In this document: in pieces, positions 8,085-15,364 of the stretch | Position numbering within the stretch: position 1 is the first letter of the stretch | How the letters are laid out: each line of letters opens with the position of its first letter | Assembly (NCBI RefSeq): GCF_013178945.1 | Contig: NZ_JABFDM010000002.1 | Coordinates: forward strand, 868,001 to 932,000 | Source of the DNA: Bradyrhizobium aeschynomenes | Lineage (GTDB): Bacteria; Pseudomonadota; Alphaproteobacteria; Rhizobiales; Xanthobacteraceae | Length of the DNA stretch: 64,000 nucleotides | Direction of reading: 5' to 3' | The notes under the pieces: generated by a model | Database searches by the model: none | What the model was told of the DNA's origin: nothing | The model's input: the letters and a program-made list of their open reading frames with translations, nothing else | Program-made: the position numbers and the translations under genes

Positions 8085-11000
8085 ATGCGATTCACAGACA
8101 TCTTCATCCGCCGGCCGGTGCTGGCGCTCGTGGTCAGCGCGCTGATCCTCGTGCTCGGCCTGCGCTCGATGACGACGCTCGCGATCCTGCAATACCCACG
8201 AACGCAGAACGCGATCGTCACGGTGAGCACAGCGTATGCCGGCGCCGACAGCGACATCATCGCCGGCTTCATCACGACGCCGCTGGAGAACGCGATCGCC
8301 CAGGCCAACGGCATCGACTACATGACCTCGACCAGCGTCACCGGCAGCAGCACGATCACGGTAAACCTGCGGCTCAACTACGATTCCGGCAAGGCGATGA
8401 CCGAGATCAACGCCAAGGTGAACTCGGTGCTGAACCAGCTGCCGACCGGCACGCAGCAGCCGACCCTGACCTTGAAGGTCGGCCAGACCATCGATGCGAT
8501 GTATATCGGCTTCGCCAGCGACGTGCTGGCGCCGAACCAGATCACCGATTATCTCACGCGCGTGGTGCAGCCGAAGCTGCAGGCCGTGTCCGGCGTGCAG
8601 ACGGCAGAGCTGCTCGGCGCCAAGAAATTCGCGCTGCGCGCCTGGCTCGATCCCGACAAGCTCGCCGCCTACGGCCTGACAGCGACCGACGTCTCGACGG
8701 CGCTGTCGGGCAACGACTACATCTCCGGGCTCGGAACGACGAAGGGCCGCCTGGTGCAGGTCGACCTCGCGGCGGCCACCAATCTCCACTCGCTGGAGCA
8801 ATACCGCAACCTCGTCGTCAAGCAGGTCAACGGCGCCATCATCCGCTTGCGCGATGTCGCGAACGTCACGCTCGGCAACGACGATTACGACAGCGCAACG
8901 CGCTTCAACGGCCGCACCGCGGTCTATGTCGGCATCCAGGTGGCGCCGACCGCCAATCTGCTCGACGTCATCAACGGCGTGAAAGCCGTCTATCCGGAGC
9001 TCCAACGCCAGCTTCCAAACGGCATCAGCAGCGAGATCCTGTACGACTCCACCGACTTCGTAAACTCGTCGATCGAGGAGGTGATCCATACGCTTGTCGA
9101 GGCCATCGGCATCGTGATCGTCGTCGTATTCATGTTCCTGGGGTCGTGGCGCTCGGTGCTGATCCCGGTGATCGCGATTCCACTGTCGCTCATCGGCACC
9201 TTCGGCCTGATGCTGCTGATGGGCTTCTCGATCAACCTGCTGACCCTGCTCGCGCTGGTGCTCGCGATCGGCCTCGTCGTCGACGACGCCATCATCGTCG
9301 TCGAGGCGGTCCATCGCTTGATCGACGAGGGCGTCTCGCCGGTCGAGGCCGCGATCCAGTCGGCGCGGGCACTGGCGAGCCCGATCATCGCGATGACCGT
9401 CGTGCTGATCGCGGTTTATGTGCCCGTCGGCTTCCAGGGTGGCCTGACCGGCGCGCTGTTCACCGAGTTCGCCTTCACCCTGGCCGGCGCCGTCACGGTC
9501 TCGGCGGTGATCGCACTGACGCTGTCGCCGATGAACTGCGCCTGGCTGTTGCGGCGGACCGAGCGCGAGTCGACGACGCTGGAAGCGCGGCTGGTCCGCG
9601 CCATCGACCACGTGCTCGAGCGGCTCGCACACGGCTACCGCCGCTCGCTCGAAAGCGTGTTCACGACCAAACCGGTGGTCGTCGTGTTCGCGCTCCTGCT
9701 GCTGGCCATGATCCCCTGGCTCTATGTCAGTTCGACCAGCGAGCTCGCGCCGGACGAGGACCAGGGCATCGTGCTGTCGCTGACCAACTCGGCGCCTTCG
9801 GCCACGCTCGAGCAGCGCGAGTTCTACGGCCAGCAGCTGTTCGGCCTGATCTCGCAGCGTCCGGAGACCCGCACCGTGTTCCAGATCGACACCCCGACGC
9901 AGGCGATCGGCGGCTGGGTCCTGAAGCCCTGGGATCAGCGCAAGGCGACGACCAAGACCCTGCAGCCGGAATTCCAGCAGATGCTGAACGGCATCGCCGG
10001 CGCCCGCTCGGTCGCGTTCCAGCCGGCACCGCTGCCGGGCAGCAACGGCCTGCCGATCCAGTTCGTGATCGGCACCACCGGATCGTTCTCCGAGCTCAAC
10101 GAGGTGTCGCGCGAATTCATGAACAAGGCCCTGGCGAGCGGCAAGTTCATCTTCCTCGACACCGACCTGAAGATCGACAAGCCGCAGACGACCGTCGTGT
10201 TCGATCGCGACAAGGCCGGCGATCTCGGCCTCAAGATGAGCGATCTCGGCGGCGCGCTGGCGACGATGCTGGGCGGCAACTATCTGGATTATTTCAGCCT
10301 GGAGGGACGCTCCTACAAGGTGATCCCTCAGGTCCGGCAGAACGACCGGCTGACCGACAACCAGCTGCTCGACTACTCGATCCGCACCAGCGGCAATGCC
10401 ATGGTGCCGCTCTCGACGGTGGCCCGGCTCGAGCACAAGACGATCCCCGAGTCGCTCAACCACTTCCAGCAGATCAACGCCGCGACGATCTCCGGCGTGG
10501 CGATGCCCGGCGTGGCGATGGGCGATGCGCTCGCCGCGTTGAAGGAGATCGCGACCTCGCTGCCATCGGGTTATTCGATCGATTATGGCGGCGCCTCGCG
10601 GCAGCTGGAGAAGGAATCCGGCGGCTTCGTCATCACCTTCGTGTTCGCGCTGATCATCATCTTCCTGGCGCTCGCCGCGCTGTTCAACAGCTTCGTCGAC
10701 CCGATCATCATCCTCGTCTCGGTGCCGATGTCGCTGGCCGGCGCGCTGATCTTCATCAGCCTCGGCATCGGCGGCGCCAGCATCAACATCTACACCCAGG
10801 TCGGCCTGGTCACCCTGATGGGCCTCGTCAGCAAGCACGGCATCCTGATGGTCGAGGTCGCCAACGAGCTGCGCGAACAGGGCAAGGATCGCACCGAGGC
10901 GATCATCGAGGCCGCCACGGTCCGCCTGCGGCCGATCCTGATGACGACGGCGGCGATGGTGCTCGGCGTGATCCCGCTGATCACTGCGAGCGGCGCCGGC

Positions 11001-11162
11001 GCGGTGTCGCGCTTCAACATGGGGCTCGTGATCGCGACCGGGCTCGCCATCGGCACCCTGTTCACGCTGTTCGTGGTCCCCGTCGCTTATGCGCTGATCG
11101 CCCATCGCGGCGCGGGGCACGAGGCGGCGGCACATGGCGGAGAGGCGCCGGCCGTGCCTTGA
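8085..11162 (+). CDS. RND multidrug efflux pump, HAE1 family inner-membrane subunit
   Basis: A 1025-residue AcrB/MexB-like proton-driven pump. The typical opening RFTDIFIRRPVLALVVSAL is present. The fourth membrane helix holds the proton-relay aspartate pair (GLVVDDAIIVVE, about residue 400) and the tenth carries the conserved lysine (GLVSKHGILMVEVANEL, about residue 920). Two large periplasmic loops lie between helices 1-2 and 7-8, and the length is that of the family. Together with the two upstream genes it makes a full tripartite exporter. The substrates are not evident; MdtBC-, MexK- and MexW-like groups all share these traits. The start is weakly supported by a ribosome site, but the conserved N-terminus fixes it. 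Confidence 0.94.
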   Translation: MRFTDIFIRRPVLALVVSALILVLGLRSMTTLAILQYPRTQNAIVTVSTAYAGADSDIIAGFITTPLENAIAQANGIDYMTSTSVTGSSTITVNLRLNYDSGKAMTEINAKVNSVLNQLPTGTQQPTLTLKVGQTIDAMYIGFASDVLAPNQITDYLTRVVQPKLQAVSGVQTAELLGAKKFALRAWLDPDKLAAYGLTATDVSTALSGNDYISGLGTTKGRLVQVDLAAATNLHSLEQYRNLVVKQVNGAIIRLRDVANVTLGNDDYDSATRFNGRTAVYVGIQVAPTANLLDVINGVKAVYPELQRQLPNGISSEILYDSTDFVNSSIEEVIHTLVEAIGIVIVVVFMFLGSWRSVLIPVIAIPLSLIGTFGLMLLMGFSINLLTLLALVLAIGLVVDDAIIVVEAVHRLIDEGVSPVEAAIQSARALASPIIAMTVVLIAVYVPVGFQGGLTGALFTEFAFTLAGAVTVSAVIALTLSPMNCAWLLRRTERESTTLEARLVRAIDHVLERLAHGYRRSLESVFTTKPVVVVFALLLLAMIPWLYVSSTSELAPDEDQGIVLSLTNSAPSATLEQREFYGQQLFGLISQRPETRTVFQIDTPTQAIGGWVLKPWDQRKATTKTLQPEFQQMLNGIAGARSVAFQPAPLPGSNGLPIQFVIGTTGSFSELNEVSREFMNKALASGKFIFLDTDLKIDKPQTTVVFDRDKAGDLGLKMSDLGGALATMLGGNYLDYFSLEGRSYKVIPQVRQNDRLTDNQLLDYSIRTSGNAMVPLSTVARLEHKTIPESLNHFQQINAATISGVAMPGVAMGDALAALKEIATSLPSGYSIDYGGASRQLEKESGGFVITFVFALIIIFLALAALFNSFVDPIIILVSVPMSLAGALIFISLGIGGASINIYTQVGLVTLMGLVSKHGILMVEVANELREQGKDRTEAIIEAATVRLRPILMTTAAMVLGVIPLITASGAGAVSRFNMGLVIATGLAIGTLFTLFVVPVAYALIAHRGAGHEAAAHGGEAPAVP

Positions 11163-11218
11163 AAATCTAGTAAGATCAGAGTGTTGATGGCTGAGCCAGG
11201 GAGTCACATCGATCAGCA

Positions 11219-11259
11219 TTGACAAACGATACAGCGAAACGATATATCGTTCGTACGAA
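11219..11259 (+). promoter_or_regulatory. Promoter and palindromic operator of the padR-type gene
   Basis: A perfect -35 TTGACA at 11219-11224 is followed after 18 bp by TATATC (11243-11248). The -10 region sits inside the perfect 14-bp palindrome AACGATATATCGTT (11238-11251), directly followed by a second palindrome TTCGTACGAA (11250-11259). Related half sites (ACGATAC at 11226, ATCGTAT at 11271) flank it. PadR regulators commonly bind such AT-centred inverted repeats, so this is a likely autorepression site. Confidence 0.75.
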
Positions 11260-11275
11260 ACGGAGATCATATCGT

Positions 11276-11968
11276 ATGAGACATCATCATTGGACATTCG
11301 ACCGCTCGCGCTGCGATGACGACCGCCAGGAGCGCGGCTGGGGCCATCGTGGACGTCACCATGGGCATCACGGCTTCGACGAGGCTTCCGACGAGATCCG
11401 CATGGGCGGGCGCGGCGGCGGCTTCGGTCCGCGCGGACCAGGCCTGTTCGAACGTGGTCGCCGCGGCGGCCGCGAGGAATTCGGGCGTGGCGGCGGCGGC
11501 CGTGTCTTCGGTCCCGGTGACCTGCGTAGCCTGCTGCTGTGGTTGATCGGCGAGAAGCCACGCCATGGCTATGAGCTGATCAAGGCGGTCGAAGAGCTCG
11601 TCGGCGGCGCCTATTCGCCGAGCCCCGGCTCGGTCTACCCGATCCTCAGCCTGCTCGAGGACATGGGCCAGATCGAAGCCGCTTCGGCCGAGGGCGGCAA
11701 GAAGCTGTTCGCGATCACCGAGGCTGGCCGCCAGGCTCTCAAGGATGACGCTGCGGCCATCGACGGCCTGCTCAGCCGCCTGCGCATCCTGGCTCGTTCG
11801 ATGGGCGGCATGCGTCCCTCTGAACAGGTGATGCAAGCGGTTCAGACGCTGAAGATGGCGCTCAAGATGCACCGGCGCGGCTGGAGCGACGAGGAGTCGA
11901 AGCGCGTCAGCAGCATCCTCACCCGCGCCATCGCCGAGATTGAGGGCGACGACGACGCCGCGACCTGA
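11276..11968 (+). CDS. PadR family transcriptional regulator with His/Gly/Arg-rich N-terminus
   Basis: A 230-residue regulator. The first about 80 residues are low-complexity, rich in His, Arg, Gly and Asp (RHHHWTFDRSR, GHRGRHHGHHGFD, then glycine repeats). The PadR winged-helix domain follows at about 85-160 (LLLWLIGEKPRHGYELIKA, SPSPGSVYPILSLLEDMG), then a helical dimerisation tail. The ATG at 11276 has GGAG about 10 bases upstream; an upstream frame from 11219 overlaps the promoter and is not used. The histidine-rich region could bind metal, but that is inference. It is cotranscribed with the DUF3861 gene 27 bp downstream and probably controls its own operon through the overlapping palindromes. 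Confidence 0.88.
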   Translation: MRHHHWTFDRSRCDDDRQERGWGHRGRHHGHHGFDEASDEIRMGGRGGGFGPRGPGLFERGRRGGREEFGRGGGGRVFGPGDLRSLLLWLIGEKPRHGYELIKAVEELVGGAYSPSPGSVYPILSLLEDMGQIEAASAEGGKKLFAITEAGRQALKDDAAAIDGLLSRLRILARSMGGMRPSEQVMQAVQTLKMALKMHRRGWSDEESKRVSSILTRAIAEIEGDDDAAT

Positions 11969-11995
11969 CACTCAGACACTGAAAGGAGCATCGAC

Positions 11996-12298
11996 ATGCC
12001 CCACGCCTACGCCATCGAGGTGACCGACATCGACCCGCGCCGCGACGGCGCCGTCGGTCCGAGCTACGACTTCACCTTCACCAGCCACGACGATCTCAAC
12101 GAGATCGTCGCCCGCGTCCAGCGCCGCGGCTTGTTCGACCACAATGAGAGCAAGGCCTTCGTCACCGGTCTCAAACTGCTCGGCGGCGTGATGCTCAACC
12201 ACCGCGGCGAGCCGCTGTTCGCCGAGTTCGGCCCGGCGTTCAAGGAGTTCATGACCAAGCTGAAGTCAGGCGCGAAGGCGCGGGAGGCGGAGGTATAA
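11996..12298 (+). CDS. DUF3861 family small protein
   Basis: A 100-residue protein matching the DUF3861 family as I recall it, with FTSHDDLNEIVARVQRRG, AFVTGLKLLGGVMLNHRGEPLFAEFGPAFKEFM and a basic tail. Function is unknown. It follows the PadR gene with GAAAGGAGC as ribosome binding site, so it is likely the target and partner of that autoregulated operon. A repeat hairpin (12345-12373) lies shortly downstream. Confidence 0.8.
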   Translation: MPHAYAIEVTDIDPRRDGAVGPSYDFTFTSHDDLNEIVARVQRRGLFDHNESKAFVTGLKLLGGVMLNHRGEPLFAEFGPAFKEFMTKLKSGAKAREAEV

Positions 12299-12344
12299 GA
12301 TTCCCGATCTGTGAGCACGAAGTAAGCCGCACCGACGGTGTGCC

Positions 12345-12373
12345 CCCTCTCCCCGTTCTTTACGGGGAGAGGG
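12345..12373. repeat. Dispersed hairpin repeat, CCCTCTCCCCGT stem
   Basis: Perfect 12-bp inverted repeat CCCTCTCCCCGT / ACGGGGAGAGGG with a 5-base loop, followed by a GGGGTGAGGGG tract. The same 12-bp stem recurs at 55856-55883, and shorter versions occur at 42287 and 59065. It lies 46 bp after the DUF3861 stop and could act as a transcript end or mRNA stabiliser, but there is no U tract. Confidence 0.8.
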
Positions 12374-12451
12374 TCGGGGTGAGGGGCAGCCACACGGGTG
12401 GTGTCCGTCGAAGCAAGGCAACTGACACCAACGTCCCTTGATAGCTTCCGC

Positions 12452-12584
12452 GGTATGGGTCCCGGCTCAAGGCCGGGACGACACCGGTGATGTGGGGCGC
12501 GGTTGTGCCAACCCCATCGGTGATGTGGCCCGCGATCGAGCCAACCCACCGCCGTCGTCCCGGCCTTGAGCCGGGAGCCATACC
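12452..12584. repeat. Inverted repeat of a 31-bp dispersed unit around a tandem duplication
   Basis: The arms 12452-12482 and 12554-12584 are reverse complements with one mismatch in 31 bases; each contains CCCGGCTCAAGGCCGGGA, itself a near-palindrome. The 71 bp between them is a degenerate tandem duplication with two copies of CGGTGATGTGG. The same 31-bp unit occurs alone at 38496-38526. This has the form of a REP/BIME-like element. Confidence 0.85.
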
Positions 12585-12651
12585 CCGTGATGTCTGTTGT
12601 CGGAACGGATGTGAGTCATCGCATCCCGACCAACGAGATTGACGACGCCCC

Positions 12652-13488
12652 CTACGCCGGCTCCAGCACCATCAACCCCGTCGCCGTATTCGAGATCGGG
12701 ATGTGGTAGTTGGAATGCTCCTTGCGCACCTTCTCCGGCAGGGTGCCGCGCGCGACCATCCAGTTCAGCAGCTCGACGCCCTGCGTGCCCGACAGCTCGA
12801 CCAGCTCGGTGGTCGAGTACTTGGTGGCCCAGGCGGGATCATCGACCATGCTGGCCATGAACTTCTCGTCGAAATCCTTGTTGATGAAGCCGGCGCGCTC
12901 GCCGTCGAGCTGATGCGACAGGCCGCCGGTGCCCATCACGACCACGCGCTCGTCCTTCGGCCAGGATTCAATCGCCCGCGCCAGCGCCTGGCCGAGCTTG
13001 TAGCAGCGCGCGGCCGACGGCAGCGGCGCCTGCACGGTGTTGACGACCACGGGCACGACCCGCACCGGCCATTTCTGATCCGGCCAGCACAGCGCCATCG
13101 GCAAAGTGAAGGCGTGGTCGACCGTCATCTCCTGGCAGGTCACGAGATCGAAATCCTCCTTCACCAGATGCTCGATCAGGTGCCAGGACAATTCGCTGTC
13201 GCCCTTGAACGGCGCGGTCTGCGGGATGCCCCAGCCCTCGTCCGCGTTGCTGTAGCTGTCGGCGGCGCCGACGGCGAAAGTCGGCATCTTGTCAAGGAAG
13301 AAGTTCAGGCCGTGGTCGTTGTACACGAGCACGACGACATCCGGCTTCACCTTGGCGAGCCATTCGCGCACATGCGGAAAGCCATCGAAGAACGGCTTCC
13401 AATACGGATCCTGCTGCAGGCCCTTGGCGATCGCGCCGCCGATGGCGGGCACATGAGAGGTGGTAATTGCGCCTACGATCTTTGCCAT
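12652..13488 (-). CDS. Class III extradiol dioxygenase beta subunit (protocatechuate 4,5-dioxygenase type), copy 1
   Basis: A 278-residue LigB-type catalytic subunit that uses Fe(II) and O2 to cleave catecholic rings next to the hydroxyl pair. The iron ligands known from LigB are present: His12 (TTSHVPA), His59 (YNDHG) and Glu239 (GVELLNW), with the catalytic base His192 (GGLSHQ). It differs clearly from the second copy at 47825-48688, for instance in the loop after NDH and in the C-terminal third, so its substrate may differ (gallate, methylgallate or another protocatechuate analogue). It follows the alpha-subunit gene by 5 bp. Unlike copy 2, no downstream pathway genes accompany it. Confidence 0.88.
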   Translation of the reverse strand: MAKIVGAITTSHVPAIGGAIAKGLQQDPYWKPFFDGFPHVREWLAKVKPDVVVLVYNDHGLNFFLDKMPTFAVGAADSYSNADEGWGIPQTAPFKGDSELSWHLIEHLVKEDFDLVTCQEMTVDHAFTLPMALCWPDQKWPVRVVPVVVNTVQAPLPSAARCYKLGQALARAIESWPKDERVVVMGTGGLSHQLDGERAGFINKDFDEKFMASMVDDPAWATKYSTTELVELSGTQGVELLNWMVARGTLPEKVRKEHSNYHIPISNTATGLMVLEPA

Positions 13489-13493
13489 GATGA

Positions 13494-13847
13494 TTACCCC
13501 CGTGCCGCCAGAAGCTTGGCCTTGAACTGGTCCTTGGTGAGCCCGGTCTGCTGCGCGCCGATGTCCTGCATGTCGAGCCCGAAGATGCCGGCGAATTTGG
13601 CGAGGTAGTAGGCGTTGCCGCCAGCCTCGATCAGCTGCAGCACGTTGCGGTTCCTGATCGCCTCGCGCTGCTGCGCATTGAGGCCGAATTTCGCGCAATA
13701 GCCGTCCTCGTCGGCGACGAACGCCTTGCGGTTGGCGGCATCGTTGAACGAGTAGCACATCTTGTTGAGCGCATAGCCCTTGCGGGCCTGCTCGCCATCG
13801 AAGATGACGGTGCCGGGCACGGGCTGCCGGGCCGATGTGGCGGACAT
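13494..13847 (-). CDS. Protocatechuate 4,5-dioxygenase alpha subunit (LigA-like), copy 1
   Basis: A 117-residue small helical subunit of the LigAB family, with the family pattern ALNKMCYSFNDAANRKAF and GGNAYYLAKFAGIFG. In LigAB the alpha subunit caps the active site of the beta subunit. GGGAGG precedes the ATG at 13847. It is the promoter-proximal gene of a two-gene unit with the beta subunit and lies divergent to a LysR regulator. It is 12 residues shorter than the LigA of the second copy (48689-49078). Confidence 0.87.
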   Translation of the reverse strand: MSATSARQPVPGTVIFDGEQARKGYALNKMCYSFNDAANRKAFVADEDGYCAKFGLNAQQREAIRNRNVLQLIEAGGNAYYLAKFAGIFGLDMQDIGAQQTGLTKDQFKAKLLAARG

Positions 13848-13875
13848 TGTAACCTCCCTGAAAGCGTTCTGACCG

Positions 13876-13903
13876 GCCGCGTTTGATCTGGATCAAACGC
13901 GGC
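13876..13903. promoter_or_regulatory. 13-bp inverted repeat containing an FNR/FixK-type box, between ligA-like and lysR genes
   Basis: Two perfect 13-bp arms (13876-13888 and 13891-13903) are separated by 2 bp. The core TTGATCTGGATCAA (13883-13896) fits the FNR consensus TTGAT-N4-ATCAA and the rhizobial FixK pattern TTGA-N6-TCAA exactly. Its centre is 42 bp upstream of the ligA-like start and 80 bp upstream of the LysR start. A LysR operator is the alternative reading, since the site is in the divergent spacer of a LysR gene. Confidence 0.7.
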
Positions 13904-13969
13904 GCGTTCCATGCCCGCCAGTATCGCCCGAAGACACCGACGATAAAGGCCGCCCGCCCGATCTGATCC

Positions 13970-14902
13970 ATGAGCCAATTCGATCATTTGGACCTCGACG
14001 GCCATCTGCTGCAGCTGCTGCTCGCCGTGACCGAGGAGGGCTCGGTGACGCGCGCCGCTCACCGGCTCGGCGTGACGCAATCGGCGGTCAGCCATCTGCT
14101 CGACAAACTGCGCGCCATCACCGGCGATCCGCTGTTCGTCAAATCCGGCCGCGGCATCGTGCCGACGGCGCATGCACAGCTGCTCGCGCTCCGCGCCCGT
14201 GCCCTGCTCGACGACCTCCGGAGCTTCTCGCACGCCGCTGCTTTCGAGCCGGCCAAGATATCCGCGCAGGTAACGATCGCCGCCAACGACCTGCAGCGCG
14301 ACCTGCTGCTACCCTCCCTGCTCCGCTATGCGCGGGCGCAAGCCCCCGGCCTCAGCCTGCGCGTGATCCCTTCGGGCGCGCCGACGCCGGAGATGCTGCG
14401 CGAGGAGCACTGCCAGCTGATCATCACGCCGCGCCCGCCCGAGGGCAGCGACTTCCTGCAGAAGCGGCTGTTCGAGGACAGCTACCGCGTGTTCTACGAT
14501 TCCAGCCAGCGCGAGCCGCCGCAGAGCCTGGAGGACTATCTCGCCAGCGACCACGTCACGGTGGTCTACGAGCCGCGCCGCCGGCTAGACATCGACGAGG
14601 TGCTCGCCGAGCGCGGCATCGTCAGGCGATTCGTGGCGCAGGTGCCGGGCTTCGGCGGCATCGGCCCGTTCCTGCGCGGCAGCCGCGGGATCGCGACTTT
14701 GCCGAGCCTGCTGCGCGCCTACATGCTGCGCGGGCTGAGCGTCGCGCCCGTGCCTGTCCCCTGCCCGGCGATGCCGATGTACATGGTCTGGCATCTGCGC
14801 CACCACGACGACCCGATGCATCGCTGGCTGCGCCAGCAGCTCGAGATCGTGGTCGCGCCGAGCCTTGCCGCCGCCGCCGAGCACATGCCTGTAACGGTGT
14901 AG
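13970..14902 (+). CDS. LysR family regulator divergent from the copy-1 dioxygenase genes
   Basis: A 310-residue LysR-type regulator. The winged HTH is at about residues 10-70 (LLLAVTEEGSVTRAAHRLGVTQSAVSHLLDKLRAITGDPLF), followed by a periplasmic-binding-protein-like effector domain. The sequence style (LTAAAHRLG, PLFVKSGRGIVPTAHA) resembles the NahR/NodD-like group, many of which sense aromatic acids. It is divergently transcribed from the ligAB-like pair with 122 bp between starts, so control of that pair by an aromatic effector is likely. It converges on the VOC gene with 15 bp between the stops. Confidence 0.88.
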   Translation: MSQFDHLDLDGHLLQLLLAVTEEGSVTRAAHRLGVTQSAVSHLLDKLRAITGDPLFVKSGRGIVPTAHAQLLALRARALLDDLRSFSHAAAFEPAKISAQVTIAANDLQRDLLLPSLLRYARAQAPGLSLRVIPSGAPTPEMLREEHCQLIITPRPPEGSDFLQKRLFEDSYRVFYDSSQREPPQSLEDYLASDHVTVVYEPRRRLDIDEVLAERGIVRRFVAQVPGFGGIGPFLRGSRGIATLPSLLRAYMLRGLSVAPVPVPCPAMPMYMVWHLRHHDDPMHRWLRQQLEIVVAPSLAAAAEHMPVTV

Positions 14903-14917
14903 TCCGTCCGAAGCAGA

Positions 14918-15304
14918 TCAGTCCGGCGTGTGGCAGACCGCCTCGACATTGTTGCCGTCGGCATCGCGCACGAAGGCGCCGTAATAGTCCTTGTGATAAT
15001 GCGGCCGCAACCCCGGCGCGCCATTGTCACGGCCGCCCGCCGCGATCGCCGCCCGATAGAACGCGTCCACCGTGGCGCGATCCTTGGCGTGGAAGGCGAC
15101 ATGGGTCGAGGTCGCGGCCGTCCCGCCGGTGCCGATCCAGAAGTCCGGCCGGCCCTCACCGAAGCCGGCGTGCTCGCCATGACCTCCGGTCTGTTCGTTG
15201 GTGATCTCCATCATGAGCACATAGCCGAGCGGCGCCAGCGCGGCGGTGTAAAACGCCTTGGCGCGCGCGAAATCGGAAACGGGAAAGCCGACGTGGTCGA
15301 GCAT
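14918..15304 (-). CDS. VOC (glyoxalase/bleomycin resistance) family protein
   Basis: A 128-residue single-domain vicinal-oxygen-chelate protein: MLDHVGFPVSDFARAKAFY at the start, HVAFHAKDRATVDAFYRAA in the middle and a C-terminal YYGAFVRDADGNNVEAVCH. The first His and the last Glu fit metal-ligand positions in this fold. This subgroup is usually annotated as glyoxalase-like with unknown substrate. It is the last of three minus-strand genes (RibD-like, amine oxidase, VOC). Confidence 0.85.
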   Translation of the reverse strand: MLDHVGFPVSDFARAKAFYTAALAPLGYVLMMEITNEQTGGHGEHAGFGEGRPDFWIGTGGTAATSTHVAFHAKDRATVDAFYRAAIAAGGRDNGAPGLRPHYHKDYYGAFVRDADGNNVEAVCHTPD

Positions 15305-15364
15305 GACGATCCTTTCCTGTGGTGACCCGCACGATGATAAGACCGCGTCTTTGCGATCGCAACG

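Noticed and set aside
8079..11561. A 1160-codon open frame on the minus strand opposite the RND pump
   Set aside because: Its translation is low-complexity, rich in Arg, His, Gln and Asp, with no domain; such frames arise opposite GC-rich genes. The plus-strand pump is unambiguous.
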